NCBI GenBank assembly: GCA_019749805.1
Contig: JAIEPH010000007.1
Span: forward strand, 153,933 to 217,932
Length of the DNA stretch: 64,000 nt
Direction: 5' to 3'
Origin: Mycobacteriaceae bacterium
GTDB taxonomy: Bacteria; Actinomycetota; Actinomycetes; Mycobacteriales; Mycobacteriaceae
The notes below the pieces were generated by a model. It was not told where the DNA came from. It made no database searches and saw only the letters and a program-made list of their open reading frames with translations. This document shows, in pieces, positions 44,213 to 53,093 of the stretch. How positions within the stretch are numbered: position 1 is the stretch's first letter; each line of letters starts with the position of its first letter. A program made the position numbers and the translations under genes.

Positions 44213-45151
44213 ATGACGACACGTACACCCGAACTCTCGTTGTACTTGACGACGTACACCGACGCGCCGCAGCACGACTGGCGTGCGACGCTGAATCTGG
44301 CCCGCTCGATGGACGTGGCGGGGGTGGACCGGCTTGTTGTGTCGGATCACCTGGTGTTCGGCGAGAATCTCGAGGCGTACGCAGATCCGTCGATTGGTGG
44401 GCAGGCAGGCGGACGGCAGCCGACCGGGCCTGACGGCGCCTGGCTCGAACCGCTGACGGTTCTGACCGCGATCGCCGCCACGACCACGCGCATCAGGTTG
44501 GGCACCGCGGTCCTGCTGGCCGCATTGCGACGGCCCGCGGTCCTGGCCAAGCAACTCGCCACGCTCGATGTGTTGTCTGAAGGCCGCGTCGATCTGGGAG
44601 TCGGAGTCGGTTGGCAGCGTGAAGAATACGAAGCCGTCGGATTGCCCTTCGAGGACCGTGGACGGCTACTCAACCACACACTCGACGTATGTCAGACGCT
44701 GTGGACACAGCAGCGGGCGTCCTATGATTCCGCCGACCTGACCTTCGACGGCATTCACCAGATGCCCAAGCCGGTGCAACCCGGCGGTGTGCCGGTATGG
44801 ATCAGTGGCACCGTCAACAACGCGGTCGCTCGCAGGATTGCCCGCTTCGGAACTGGCTGGATTCCATGGGGTTCGGCATATGCGGACCTCCCCGGTGCGA
44901 TCGCCGCGATGAAGGACAAGGTGGTCGAGTTCGGCGGTGATCCCACCGATCTGCAGGTGCAGGGCGTCACCCGCGCGGTCAAGGCCGACAACGGAGCGTT
45001 CGACTACGCGGCGTCGGTGGCCGGAGTTCCAGCACTTGTCGAAGCCGGCGTCACCGATATCCGTTTCCCGGCATCGCTGACCGTGGAACATGACCGGGCC
45101 GTCGAGGTCCTCACCCCACTCGTCGAGGCATTCCGGGACGTGACGCGATAA
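44213..45151 (+). CDS. LLM-class F420-dependent oxidoreductase (TIGR03619-like)
   Basis: 312 residues with GGAGAAGG just before the ATG. The TIM-barrel family features are ELSLYLTTYTDAPQHDWRAT, LDVLSEGRVDLGVGVGWQRE, EYEAVGLPFEDRGRLL and VPVWISGTVNNAVARRIARF. It stands alone between an amidohydrolase remnant and the PTS EIIBC gene. F420-dependent; substrate unknown. A short gap of 12 bases separates its stop from the convergent EIIBC stop. Confidence 0.88.
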   Translation: MTTRTPELSLYLTTYTDAPQHDWRATLNLARSMDVAGVDRLVVSDHLVFGENLEAYADPSIGGQAGGRQPTGPDGAWLEPLTVLTAIAATTTRIRLGTAVLLAALRRPAVLAKQLATLDVLSEGRVDLGVGVGWQREEYEAVGLPFEDRGRLLNHTLDVCQTLWTQQRASYDSADLTFDGIHQMPKPVQPGGVPVWISGTVNNAVARRIARFGTGWIPWGSAYADLPGAIAAMKDKVVEFGGDPTDLQVQGVTRAVKADNGAFDYAASVAGVPALVEAGVTDIRFPASLTVEHDRAVEVLTPLVEAFRDVTR

Positions 45152-45163
45152 GACGTCGACGCC

Positions 45164-46738
45164 CTACAGGATGTCGTTGATGTCGTTCTTCAATGCGTCG
45201 GCGCCGGTGCCGAACACCGCCTGAACACTGTTGCCGACCTCGACGACACCCGCGGCGCCAAGGCTCTTCAGACGGGCTTGGTCCACCTTGTCCTTGTCGG
45301 ACACCTCCACGCGCAGGCGGGTGATGCAGGCGTCCACGTTGACGAGGTTCTCCCGTCCGCCGAACGCCGCGATGACCTGCTCGGCCCTGCTGTTCGTCCG
45401 GGCGGGCGCGGCCAGCGTGGCGGTGGCGCCCCTCTGCGACACCGCAGTCGACGAATCGGCGCCCTCGTCGAGGTTGGCCTGTTCCTCCGCCTCGAACTCG
45501 CTCTCGGGTTCGCGACCCGGTGTCCGCAGATTCCATTGCGTGATCGCGAACCGAAACAACAGGTAGTAGACGACGAAGAAGACCACGCCCTGGCCAATCA
45601 GCAGGGGGATGTTCTTCGCCGCCGGTGCGGTGCCGTACAGCAGCAGGTCGATCAATCCGGCTGAGAACGAGAAGCCCAGGTGTATGTCGAGCAGGTAGGC
45701 GATGGCCAGCGACAGCCCGGTGAGCACCGCGTGAATGATGTAGAGCGGGAACGCCACGAACATGAACGCGAACTCGAGCGGTTCGGTCACGCCGGTCAGG
45801 AACGCGGTCAGTGCGGCGGCGGCCAGGATGCCGACCGCGAGCTTACGTTGCTTCTTGTTCGCCACATGGATCATCGCCAGCGCAGCAGCGGGCAACCCGA
45901 ACATCAAGATGGGGTAGAAGCCCGAGGTGAGGATCCCCGCGGTCGGATCACCCGCGGCGAACCGGGTCAGTTCGCCGGTAACGGCTTCACCGCCCGGCGG
46001 TTGGTAGTCGCCGTAGAGGAACCAGATGTACGAGTTCGGAATGTGGTGCAGACCGAACGGGATCAGCATGCGGTTGGCGAACCCGTACACAAAGGCGCCG
46101 AGGGCGCCCGCCCCCCCGATGAACTCGCCCAGGCTGGTCAGCCCTGCGTCGAAGATCGGATAGAAGTAGCTCATCGCAAAGGCGATGAACAGGCTCGCCA
46201 GCGACACGACGATCGGAACGAACCGCCTGCCCCCGAAGAAGCCGAGATAGGACGGCAGCTGGATGGCGTGATAGCGGTCGAACAGCCACGCCGTCACCAG
46301 GCCGATCACGATGCCGGCGAACACGCTGTAGTTGATCTGGGCCTGCTCGCCCGCCTTGTCGAGCTCACCGGCCAGGACGATTGGTGACATGGTTTTGAAG
46401 ACCGCCTCCATGACCAGGTAGCCGACGACTGCCGACAGCGCGGTGGAACCGTCGGCTTTCCTGGCGAAACCGATCGCCACACCCACGGCGAACAGCAGTG
46501 GCAGGTTGCTGAACAGGGCATCGCCCGCCGCGCTCATGGCCTTGAAGAAGTCGCCGATGACGGGGGTCTCGATTCGGCCCAGCAGGTCGGGCTGACCGAG
46601 CCGGAGCAGGATGCCTGCCGCGGGCAGGACCGCGATCGGCAGCATCAGGCTCTTGCCCAGGCGCTGCAACTGCGCAAATCCCGGGAAGCGAAGACCCGAC
46701 TTCGCCTGTGTACCGGCGGGTTTCGATGTGTCGCTCAT
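45164..46738 (-). CDS. nagE: PTS EIIBC component, N-acetylglucosamine type
   Basis: 524 residues. EIIC (about residues 25-400) has ten or so membrane segments, starting LQRLGKSLMLPIAVLPAAGI and with TGVTEPLEFAFMFVAFPLY; EIIB (about 445-524) has LVNVDACITRLRVEVSDKDK with the phosphorylated Cys471. Such permeases bring in and phosphorylate GlcNAc (or glucose); the neighbouring nagB and nagA genes point to GlcNAc. The EIIA domain is a separate protein, divergently encoded at 46873. Its 5' region overlaps a dre-like sequence. The general PTS proteins are not in the window. Confidence 0.88.
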   Translation of the reverse strand: MSDTSKPAGTQAKSGLRFPGFAQLQRLGKSLMLPIAVLPAAGILLRLGQPDLLGRIETPVIGDFFKAMSAAGDALFSNLPLLFAVGVAIGFARKADGSTALSAVVGYLVMEAVFKTMSPIVLAGELDKAGEQAQINYSVFAGIVIGLVTAWLFDRYHAIQLPSYLGFFGGRRFVPIVVSLASLFIAFAMSYFYPIFDAGLTSLGEFIGGAGALGAFVYGFANRMLIPFGLHHIPNSYIWFLYGDYQPPGGEAVTGELTRFAAGDPTAGILTSGFYPILMFGLPAAALAMIHVANKKQRKLAVGILAAAALTAFLTGVTEPLEFAFMFVAFPLYIIHAVLTGLSLAIAYLLDIHLGFSFSAGLIDLLLYGTAPAAKNIPLLIGQGVVFFVVYYLLFRFAITQWNLRTPGREPESEFEAEEQANLDEGADSSTAVSQRGATATLAAPARTNSRAEQVIAAFGGRENLVNVDACITRLRVEVSDKDKVDQARLKSLGAAGVVEVGNSVQAVFGTGADALKNDINDIL

Positions 46739-46739
46739 C

Positions 46740-46751
46740 TAGTCCAGACCT
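46740..46751 (-). promoter_or_regulatory. dre-like operator overlapping the EIIBC leader
   Basis: On the minus strand AGGTCTGGACTA matches 9 of 12 positions of the DasR/NagR-type palindrome TGGTCTAGACCA. It lies just before the ATG at 46738, next to the GGAGG ribosome-binding site. An inverted repeat GCTCGT-N13-ACGAGC (46833-46857) is a second candidate near the EIIA promoter. Confidence 0.4.
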
Positions 46752-46872
46752 CCTCTGCCCCAATCGTGCAAGCCGTCGAAGCTCAGCGGAAGCTTAGAGG
46801 AAACGCCGAAGTCCAGCCTCTCTTTCCGGCACGCTCGTATTGTTGGTGCGCACGAGCAGAAGGAGTCTCGAC

Positions 46873-47343
46873 GTGGGTACGACTCAGGTCTTCGCGCCGG
46901 TCGGCGGCCGTGCAGTTCCGCTCACCGAGGTGCCCGATCCGGTGTTCTCGGCAGGCATGGTGGGCCACGGCGCAGCTGTCAACCCTCCACACGAGATGAT
47001 CGAGGCGGTCGCGCCGGTCAGCGGGAAACTGCTGAAACTGATGCCGCACGCCTACGTCGTCATGACCCCGGACAACGTCGGCGTGCTGGTCCACCTCGGC
47101 CTGGACACCGTTCAACTGAAGGGTGACGGCTTCACGGCTCATCTGAGGCAAGGTGACAGCGTCACCGCCGGCCAGGTGGTCATCACCTACGACGTCGCGT
47201 CGGTCGTGGCGAAAGGACTCAATCCGATCGTCCCCGTCGTCGTCATGGACGAACGCGAACCGGACAATATCGTTCCTGCCGAAGCGGTCCTCGAGGGTGC
47301 ACAGATTCCCTCCGGCGCAAAACTTTTCATCGCGAACAAATAG
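46873..47343 (+). CDS. PTS EIIA component, glucose/GlcNAc type
   Basis: 156 residues from GTG 46873, with AGAAGGAG seven bases upstream. It has the crr-type fold: VFAPVGGRAVPLTEVPDPVF, EAVAPVSGKLLKLMPHAYVV, VGVLVHLGLDTVQLKGDGFT with phosphoacceptor His74, and the conserved GDSVTAGQVV. It donates phosphate to the EIIB Cys of the divergent EIIBC protein. Encoded as a single domain rather than fused to EIIC. The next gene nagB begins right after its stop codon. Confidence 0.9.
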   Translation: MGTTQVFAPVGGRAVPLTEVPDPVFSAGMVGHGAAVNPPHEMIEAVAPVSGKLLKLMPHAYVVMTPDNVGVLVHLGLDTVQLKGDGFTAHLRQGDSVTAGQVVITYDVASVVAKGLNPIVPVVVMDEREPDNIVPAEAVLEGAQIPSGAKLFIANK

Positions 47344-48129
47344 ATGGAAGTCATCATCCTGAAGGATGCCGCCGAGATCGGCGCCGTCGGCGCCGACGCG
47401 GTGGTCGCGCTGCTCGATCGAAAGCCGGACGCAGTCCTCGGTCTGGCCACCGGATCATCGCCGCTGGCGATCTACGACGAACTCGCGCGTCGCTGCGACA
47501 GCGGCACGGTCTCCTTCCGTGAGGCACAAGGCTTCACACTCGACGAGTACGTCGGCCTGCCGGCCGATCATCGGCAGCGCTATCGCAATGTCATCGACGA
47601 GGTCTTCGTCTCCAAAGTCGACTTCGCCCCAGGCGCGGTCCATGGACCCGATGGGCTCGCCGCCGACATCCCCGCCGCATGCGCGGAGTACGAGGCCGCC
47701 ATCCACGACGCCGGGGGTGTCGATCTGCAGATCCTCGGCATCGGCACGGATGGGCACATCGCCTTCAACGAGCCCGGTTCCTCGTTGGGATCACGCACCC
47801 GTATCAAAACCCTGACCAGACAGACCCGGATTGACAATGCCCGCTTCTTCGGCGGTGATGTCGACGCGGTACCAACACACTGCCTGACGCAGGGGCTGGC
47901 GACCATATCGGAGGCCAGTCACCTGATTCTGGTGGCGACGGGCCGGCAGAAGGCAGAAGCCGTGCATCAGCTCGTCGAGGGCCCGGTCAGCGCGATGTGG
48001 CCCGCGACGATATTGCAACTCCACCCGCATGTCACGGTGCTGTTGGACGGTGCGGCGGCCCAACGACTTCAGCTCGTCGACTACTACCGCGAGACCTACC
48101 AGTCGAAACCGGAATGGCAGGGCATCTGA
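47344..48129 (+). CDS. nagB: Glucosamine-6-phosphate deaminase
   Basis: 261 residues. Motifs: VLGLATGSSPLAIYDELARR, FTLDEYVGLPADHRQRYRNV, GIGTDGHIAFNEPGSSLGSR (catalytic Asp/His/Glu region), LILVATGRQKAEAV. It converts glucosamine-6-phosphate to fructose-6-phosphate and ammonia, feeding amino sugar into glycolysis. The ATG directly follows the EIIA stop codon, and nagA follows with no gap, so the three form one operon. The length matches the bacterial family. Confidence 0.95.
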   Translation: MEVIILKDAAEIGAVGADAVVALLDRKPDAVLGLATGSSPLAIYDELARRCDSGTVSFREAQGFTLDEYVGLPADHRQRYRNVIDEVFVSKVDFAPGAVHGPDGLAADIPAACAEYEAAIHDAGGVDLQILGIGTDGHIAFNEPGSSLGSRTRIKTLTRQTRIDNARFFGGDVDAVPTHCLTQGLATISEASHLILVATGRQKAEAVHQLVEGPVSAMWPATILQLHPHVTVLLDGAAAQRLQLVDYYRETYQSKPEWQGI

Positions 48130-49275
48130 GTGCTGCTTACCGCCGAGACCCTCCTGACAGGCCGAAAGCTGTTGCGGCCCGGATGGATTGAAGTATCCGG
48201 CGAGCATATCGGTGCGGTTGGTGCCGGAACTCCACCTCGTTCGGCAGACCACGCTCTCGGCGCAGTGACGGTGGTGCCGGGTTTCATCGACACGCATGTG
48301 CACGGTGGGGGAGGGACGAACTTCTCCGCGGCGGTACGCTCCGATACGACAACGGCCGTCGACTTTCATCGTAGGCACGGCACCACGTCCATGGTCGCGT
48401 CATTGGTCACGGCGGCCCCCGATGATTTACTGCATCAGGTAACCGGATTGGCAGCTGATGTTCGTGACGGCCTACTCGACGGGATTCACCTCGAGGGTCC
48501 TTGGCTTTCGACGGTGCGGTGCGGTGCACATCAACCCGCGCTGATGCGCGACCCCGACCCCGCCGAGATCGACCGGGTACTGAAGGCCGGCGCGGGGAGT
48601 GTCCGCATGATCACTGTTGCCCCCGAACGCGAAGGGGCACTTGCGGCGATCGAGCGGATCGTCGACGCGGGCGTAGTGGCCGCGGTGGGGCATACCGAAG
48701 CGACCTACGACCAGACCCGCGCAGCGATCGCGGCGGGTGCGACGGTGGCCACGCACCTGTTCAACGCGATGCGCCCGATCAACACCCGCGAGCCCGGACC
48801 GGTCATCGCGCTGCTCGAGGATGACCGCGTGACGGTTGAACTCATCACCGATGGTGTGCACGTCGATCCTGCCCTCTACCGTCATGTTTCGCGCAGCGCG
48901 GGACCAAATCGGGTGTCACTGATCACCGACGCGATCTCCGCGGCCGGGATGAGTGACGGTACGTACCGGCTCGGTCCGCTCGACGTAGACGTCGTTGATG
49001 GAGTGGCGCGCGTCGCCGGGACACATACCATCGCGGGCAGCACCGCGACCATGGATCACCAGTTCCGCTTCGCCGTGCGGCACAGCGGGCTCGATAGTGA
49101 CGAGGCATTGATGGCCGCGGTGCGTCAGGCTTCGATCAACCCTGCCCGCGCGCTCGGTCTGCCTGCGAAAGGCCTCGCCGCCGGGGGTGCTGCCGACCTA
49201 GTGGTGCTGGATGCGGATCTAGCGGTGACCGGCGTGCTTTGGCGTGGATCGTGGGTGCTTACCCCGAACGTGTAG
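48130..49275 (+). CDS. nagA: N-acetylglucosamine-6-phosphate deacetylase
   Basis: 381 residues from GTG 48130. Amidohydrolase fold: VVPGFIDTHVHGGGGTNFSA (metal-binding HxH), GIHLEGPWLS (the Glu ligand), VAAVGHTEATYDQT, THLFNAMRPINTREPG, LITDAISAAGMSDG (catalytic Asp) and a closing ARALGLPAKGLAAGGAADLV. It removes acetate from GlcNAc-6-phosphate, giving glucosamine-6-phosphate for NagB. Start codon directly follows the nagB stop. A perfect terminator hairpin follows. Confidence 0.95.
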   Translation: MLLTAETLLTGRKLLRPGWIEVSGEHIGAVGAGTPPRSADHALGAVTVVPGFIDTHVHGGGGTNFSAAVRSDTTTAVDFHRRHGTTSMVASLVTAAPDDLLHQVTGLAADVRDGLLDGIHLEGPWLSTVRCGAHQPALMRDPDPAEIDRVLKAGAGSVRMITVAPEREGALAAIERIVDAGVVAAVGHTEATYDQTRAAIAAGATVATHLFNAMRPINTREPGPVIALLEDDRVTVELITDGVHVDPALYRHVSRSAGPNRVSLITDAISAAGMSDGTYRLGPLDVDVVDGVARVAGTHTIAGSTATMDHQFRFAVRHSGLDSDEALMAAVRQASINPARALGLPAKGLAAGGAADLVVLDADLAVTGVLWRGSWVLTPNV

Positions 49276-49309
49276 CCACTGCGAGATTTTGCGCTGCTCC
49301 TCGCAGTGG
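49276..49309. terminator. Bidirectional terminator between nagA and the tetR gene
   Basis: CCACTGCGAG and CTCGCAGTGG form a perfect 10-bp stem with a 14-base loop, starting at the nagA TAG and followed by TTT. It ends two bases before the convergent TetR stop, so it can serve both strands. Confidence 0.8.
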
Positions 49310-49311
49310 TT

Positions 49312-49914
49312 TCACACTCGGCGAATCGGAGGCTGTGGTGCGAATCCCCGTACCGCATGCGATCTCACAAACTCGGCGACGACGTTGTCGTCATCCATGT
49401 TCAGCGTGGACGACGGAGTGCTGAACAGCGAGAAGAGCATTCGGGAATACCACTCACCCGCGGCGGCAACGTCGAGATCTTTGCGCACCTCACCGGTGAG
49501 TTTCGCCGCGGCGAGATACGGTGCAAGAAACTCGGTGCATTCACGTAGCAGAACCGCCGCGTTCTTGGTGAGCAGCAGGCTCACCTCGTCGACGTCGAAA
49601 TAGTCCTCGGGTTCGATTGCGCGCCGTGCGCTCGCCACGAAAACTGCTGCAAGAACCAACTGGTCCTCGAGCGTCTCGCCCCTGCGCATCGACTTGGCCA
49701 TCTCACGGTAGAACTTCTGTGAAGCGCCCTCCGCGCACGCTTCGACGATGGCCGCCTTGTCGCGGAAGTATTCGTACACCGTGCTGCGCGACACGTCGGC
49801 CACACGCGCGATGTCGACGACGGTCGTCCTGTCCAGACCGTGTCGACGAAAACAGTCGAATGCAGACTCGATGATGAGCTCACGTGTGTCTGTGGCAGTT
49901 GTCGGCAGGCTCAT
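49312..49914 (-). CDS. TetR-family transcriptional regulator
   Basis: 200 residues. N-terminal HTH: LIIESAFDCFRRHGLDRTTV, VDIARVADVSRSTVYEYFRD; then a helical ligand-binding domain (ATOM-like RREYFDVDEVSLLLTKNAA region). Its start is only three bases beyond the stop of the upstream thiolase-like gene (49918), so it is the last gene of the igr-like operon. TetR proteins of this kind repress their own operon until a CoA-ester intermediate binds. The operator is probably in the 56076-56241 gap. Confidence 0.9.
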   Translation of the reverse strand: MSLPTTATDTRELIIESAFDCFRRHGLDRTTVVDIARVADVSRSTVYEYFRDKAAIVEACAEGASQKFYREMAKSMRRGETLEDQLVLAAVFVASARRAIEPEDYFDVDEVSLLLTKNAAVLLRECTEFLAPYLAAAKLTGEVRKDLDVAAAGEWYSRMLFSLFSTPSSTLNMDDDNVVAEFVRSHAVRGFAPQPPIRRV

Positions 49915-49917
49915 GGC

Positions 49918-51087
49918 TTAGCCGTCCGGTGACAGGATCAGAGCGCTTGTGGGAACACCGGTTCCGGATGTCACCAAGACGTTCTGAACAGCGTCGACCT
50001 GGTTGTAGGAGGTGCCGCGCACTTGGCGCACACCTTCGGTGATGCCGTTCATTCCGTGAATGTAGGCCTCGCCGAGCAGCCCCCCGTTGGTGTTGATCGG
50101 CAATTCGCCACCGAGCGAGAGGCGCTCCACGGTGGCGAAGTCTTTCGCTTCGCCGCGGCCGCAGAAACCCAGTTCTTCGAGTTGGGCGAATACGAACGGC
50201 GTGAAGTGGTCATATAGGAACGCCGTCTGTATGTCGGCGGGCCTGAGCCCCGAGTCTCGCCAGAGCTTTTCGGCGACGACACCCATCTCAGGCAGGCCGG
50301 TGATGTCATCGCGGTAGTAACTCGTCATCATCTCGCCATCGGCGGCCGCACCTTGCACCGCGGCGGTGATCACCGCGGGCACGTGGGCGAGGTCGCGTGC
50401 CCGCTCTACGCTGGTGACGACCAAAGCGACGCCACCGTCACTCTCCTGACAGCAATCGAGAAGCCGCAGAACGGGTTCTATGACCCATCGCGAGCTCTGG
50501 TGATCCTCAATCGTGATCGGCCGCTCGTAGAACCACGCGTCCGGGTTGCGCGCCGCGTTGGCGCGGTCGACGACCGAGATGCGGCCGAAGTCGGCGTTGG
50601 TGACCCCGTAGGTGGACATGTACCGTTGCGCGTGCAGCGCGACCCACGCAGCGGGTGTCAACAGTCCGAACGGCGCGTAATTGGCCAAGAACAGCGGTGT
50701 CTCACCTGTCGGTCGCGCCCCCGCGCCGCCGAACCGGAACCCGGACCGTTCGTTGAAGGCGCGGTAGCACACCACGGCGTTCGCCGTGCCCGTCGCAACC
50801 GCCATCGCGGCCTGCACCACGGTGCCCGCCGCAGCACCGCCGCCGTGATGAACCCGGCTGAAGAACGTCAGATCGCCGATACCAACGTTCCGTGCGATGT
50901 CGATCTCGTCGCTCGAGTCCATCGTGAAGGTGACCATGCCGTCGATGTCACCGGGTTGCAGGCCAGCATCAGCGATCGCGGCTGTGACTGCCTCGCAGGC
51001 AAGTTGGAGCTCACTGCGGCCGGACTCTTTCGAGAATTCCGTCTGGCCAATGCCTGCGATAGCGGTCTTTCTACTGAGCGAATTCAT
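49918..51087 (-). CDS. Thiolase-like lipid-transfer protein, Ltp2-type
   Basis: 389 residues from ATG 51087, in a four-base overlap with the MaoC gene. Motifs: TAIAGIGQTEFSKESGRSEL, VHHGGGAAAGTVVQAAMAVA, AFLYDHFTPFVFAQLEELGF, LPINTNGGLLGEAYIHGMNG. It resembles Ltp2 of the M. tuberculosis igr operon, which acts with the DUF35 half of ChsH2 as a retro-aldolase removing a propionyl unit from the sterol side chain. A DUF35 gene lies three genes upstream in the operon. The final cleavage of a CoA-activated side chain is the inferred role. Confidence 0.9.
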   Translation of the reverse strand: MNSLSRKTAIAGIGQTEFSKESGRSELQLACEAVTAAIADAGLQPGDIDGMVTFTMDSSDEIDIARNVGIGDLTFFSRVHHGGGAAAGTVVQAAMAVATGTANAVVCYRAFNERSGFRFGGAGARPTGETPLFLANYAPFGLLTPAAWVALHAQRYMSTYGVTNADFGRISVVDRANAARNPDAWFYERPITIEDHQSSRWVIEPVLRLLDCCQESDGGVALVVTSVERARDLAHVPAVITAAVQGAAADGEMMTSYYRDDITGLPEMGVVAEKLWRDSGLRPADIQTAFLYDHFTPFVFAQLEELGFCGRGEAKDFATVERLSLGGELPINTNGGLLGEAYIHGMNGITEGVRQVRGTSYNQVDAVQNVLVTSGTGVPTSALILSPDG

Positions 51088-51551
51088 GCGCCGACTCGGT
51101 CGTCCAGCAGGCTGACGATCGCCAACCCCGTCACGTGGTCCCCGAGGCTGTTGCTTCCTTTGAAGGTGATTTCCAACAGGCCTTCGCCATCGGATCCCTC
51201 GGACTTGCCCGTGACGCTGCCCGTGAAGCGCAATGGGTCGTTGGGAAAGGAAGGCGCCCCAAGCCGGATGGCCAGCTTCTTCACCATCGCTTCGGGACCG
51301 GCCCAGTCGGTCAGGAATCGCACGCACAGCCCATTGGAGGTCAGGATGTTCATGAACATGTTCGGCGACCCCTGCTTCTTGGCGAACTCGGGATCATGGT
51401 GCACGGGCATGAAGTCGCGTGAGGCGATCGCGCCCGCGACGATGACTGTCGCGGTGACCGGGACATCCATCGGCGTGACCTCGTCGCCGACGTTGATACC
51501 GCGCCAGTCCAATGTCGTGGTGCGAGAGCTATTCACGGGCACAGAGGTCAT
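51084..51551 (-). CDS. MaoC-family (hotdog) enoyl-CoA hydratase, ChsH1-like
   Basis: 155 residues. A single hotdog domain with AIASRDFMPVHHDPEFAKKQ, where Asp46 and His51 fit the hydratase 2 dyad, and LRFTGSVTGKSEGSDGEG. In the igr system ChsH1 pairs with ChsH2 to hydrate the side-chain enoyl-CoA. The gene sits between the Ltp2-like and an acyl-CoA dehydrogenase gene with four-base overlaps on both sides, the same order as chsH1 relative to ltp2 in M. tuberculosis. Confidence 0.88.
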   Translation of the reverse strand: MTSVPVNSSRTTTLDWRGINVGDEVTPMDVPVTATVIVAGAIASRDFMPVHHDPEFAKKQGSPNMFMNILTSNGLCVRFLTDWAGPEAMVKKLAIRLGAPSFPNDPLRFTGSVTGKSEGSDGEGLLEITFKGSNSLGDHVTGLAIVSLLDDRVGA

Positions 51552-52666
51552 TTCCCTTCACTCACGTAGGCGGCGCCGAGTCGCGCCAATTGCGCCGAGG
51601 CCGAACCGAGCGTCAACTCGTTGTGCTTGGCCCACAGGAAGTACCGGAACAGGGGATAGGTGATATCGATGCCGATACCGCCGTGCACCTGTTGCGCGGT
51701 GGCCGCAACGCGGGCGCCGGCCTCGGCCGCCCAGAACTTTGCGATCGCTGCCGCGCGCTCGGCCAGCCGACCCTCGGCCAGGAGCCAGGCCGCCTGCCAC
51801 GTCGTCCAGCGGATCGCTTCGACATCAATGAACGCATCAGCCATCCGCTGCTGGACGGCCTGGAAGCTGCCGATCGGCCTGCCGAACTGCTCGCGTTCTG
51901 TCGTGTACGACGCGGCGATGCGCAGAGCGCGCTCCGTCACGCCGAGCTGAATCGCACACAGCCCGACAATGGCGCGGGCATGCAGCGATTCGATCATCTC
52001 GGCGCCGTCCCCGGGCAAACGGTCTCCACCGGAAACGATTGCACCGGCGAGGATCACGTCGGCGTGTGGCTCGCTGTTCGTCGTTACCGCGGTTTGGATC
52101 TCGACGCCGTCGCCTCCCGTATCGAGCAGGAAGAGGCCGACGTCCCCATCGTCGGTCTGAGCGGGAATGACGATGGTCTGCGCGATCTGTGCGGACGGAA
52201 CCAGCTCTTTGCTTCCATCGAGGCGCCACCGGTCGCCGTCGCGACGCGCGGTGGTCGTCGGCTTCGTAGGATCGGAGCGACCTGGCTCGGTCAACCCCGC
52301 GGTGAGCAGACGGGAACCGTCGACGACACCGGCGAGGTACCGCTGCCGCTGGCCGTCGTCGCCGTGGCGGGCGATGGTGTCGGCGCCGAGCACAAGAGTC
52401 GCATAGACCGGTACCGGCGCCACGCCGGCGCCTACCTCCGAGAGGAGCAGGGCCAACTCGAGGAACCCGTGGCCGCTGCCACCGACGTTCTCGGGCAACG
52501 CGATTCCGAGCAGATCGACGGTCGCGAGCTCGTGCCACAGGCCCGCGTCGTACCGAACGTCGCCGGCCTCCAACTCAGTCAGATGCTCGGGCGTTACCCG
52601 ATGCTCGAAGAGTTGGCGCGCGACCGTGGCGATCGTCTCTTGTTCTTCGGTGAACGTGAAATCCAT
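51548..52666 (-). CDS. Acyl-CoA dehydrogenase, FadE28/ChsE2-like small type
   Basis: 372 residues from ATG 52666. It has the ACAD layout: N-terminal helices (MDFTFTEEQETIATVARQLF), the middle beta domain (LLTAGLTEPGRSDPT, DGDRWRLDGSKELVPSAQIA), and a C-terminal helical domain (EREQFGRPIGSFQAVQQRMA, QQVHGGIGIDITYPLFRYF). In the igr operon two such proteins form a heterotetramer (ChsE1-ChsE2). The second is at 53665, so a heteromeric enzyme is probable. The four-base overlap with the MaoC gene indicates coupling. Confidence 0.9.
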   Translation of the reverse strand: MDFTFTEEQETIATVARQLFEHRVTPEHLTELEAGDVRYDAGLWHELATVDLLGIALPENVGGSGHGFLELALLLSEVGAGVAPVPVYATLVLGADTIARHGDDGQRQRYLAGVVDGSRLLTAGLTEPGRSDPTKPTTTARRDGDRWRLDGSKELVPSAQIAQTIVIPAQTDDGDVGLFLLDTGGDGVEIQTAVTTNSEPHADVILAGAIVSGGDRLPGDGAEMIESLHARAIVGLCAIQLGVTERALRIAASYTTEREQFGRPIGSFQAVQQRMADAFIDVEAIRWTTWQAAWLLAEGRLAERAAAIAKFWAAEAGARVAATAQQVHGGIGIDITYPLFRYFLWAKHNELTLGSASAQLARLGAAYVSEGK

Positions 52667-52682
52667 GGTTGATATGCCCTGC

Positions 52683-53093
52683 CTATCGAACCGGGCGGAA
52701 CTGGTGCAGGACGACATCCTTGCCGTCGAGCGTGTCGAACGTCTGATAGAAAACCTCGACGGGCATGCCGACCTCGACGTCCTCGGGTGCGATCCCGCAC
52801 AGGTTCGACACCAGCCGCACGCCCTCGTCGAGTTCGACCAGCGCGACGATGTATGGGTACTCCATCAGCGGCATCGGCGGATGTTGCGGCATCACGTAGC
52901 TGTAAACGATGCCGCGGCCGGAGGATTCAATCGTGTCCCACTCCAGCGACTGGCACGCGGGGCACATCGGCCGTGCGGGCTGGCGCAGCGCGTGGCATCC
53001 CGTGCAGCGCTGAATCAACAGTTTGTGGTCGCGCACCCCTTTCCAGAAGAACTCGGAGTCGGGGCTGATCGTCGGCGCCAGTCGTGTCGCCAT
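52683..53093 (-). CDS. DUF35 OB-fold/Zn-ribbon protein (C-terminal half of a split ChsH2)
   Basis: 136 residues. Zn ribbon: Cys30-x2-Cys33 and Cys44-x2-Cys47 (CTGCHALRQPARPMCPACQS), then an OB fold (GRGIVYSYVMPQHPPMPLME, IVALVELDEGVRLVSNLC). In M. tuberculosis the ChsH2 protein carries this domain behind its MaoC half; here the two halves are separate genes that overlap by one base (TGATG). It probably docks the Ltp2-like protein. Confidence 0.9.
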   Translation of the reverse strand: MATRLAPTISPDSEFFWKGVRDHKLLIQRCTGCHALRQPARPMCPACQSLEWDTIESSGRGIVYSYVMPQHPPMPLMEYPYIVALVELDEGVRLVSNLCGIAPEDVEVGMPVEVFYQTFDTLDGKDVVLHQFRPVR

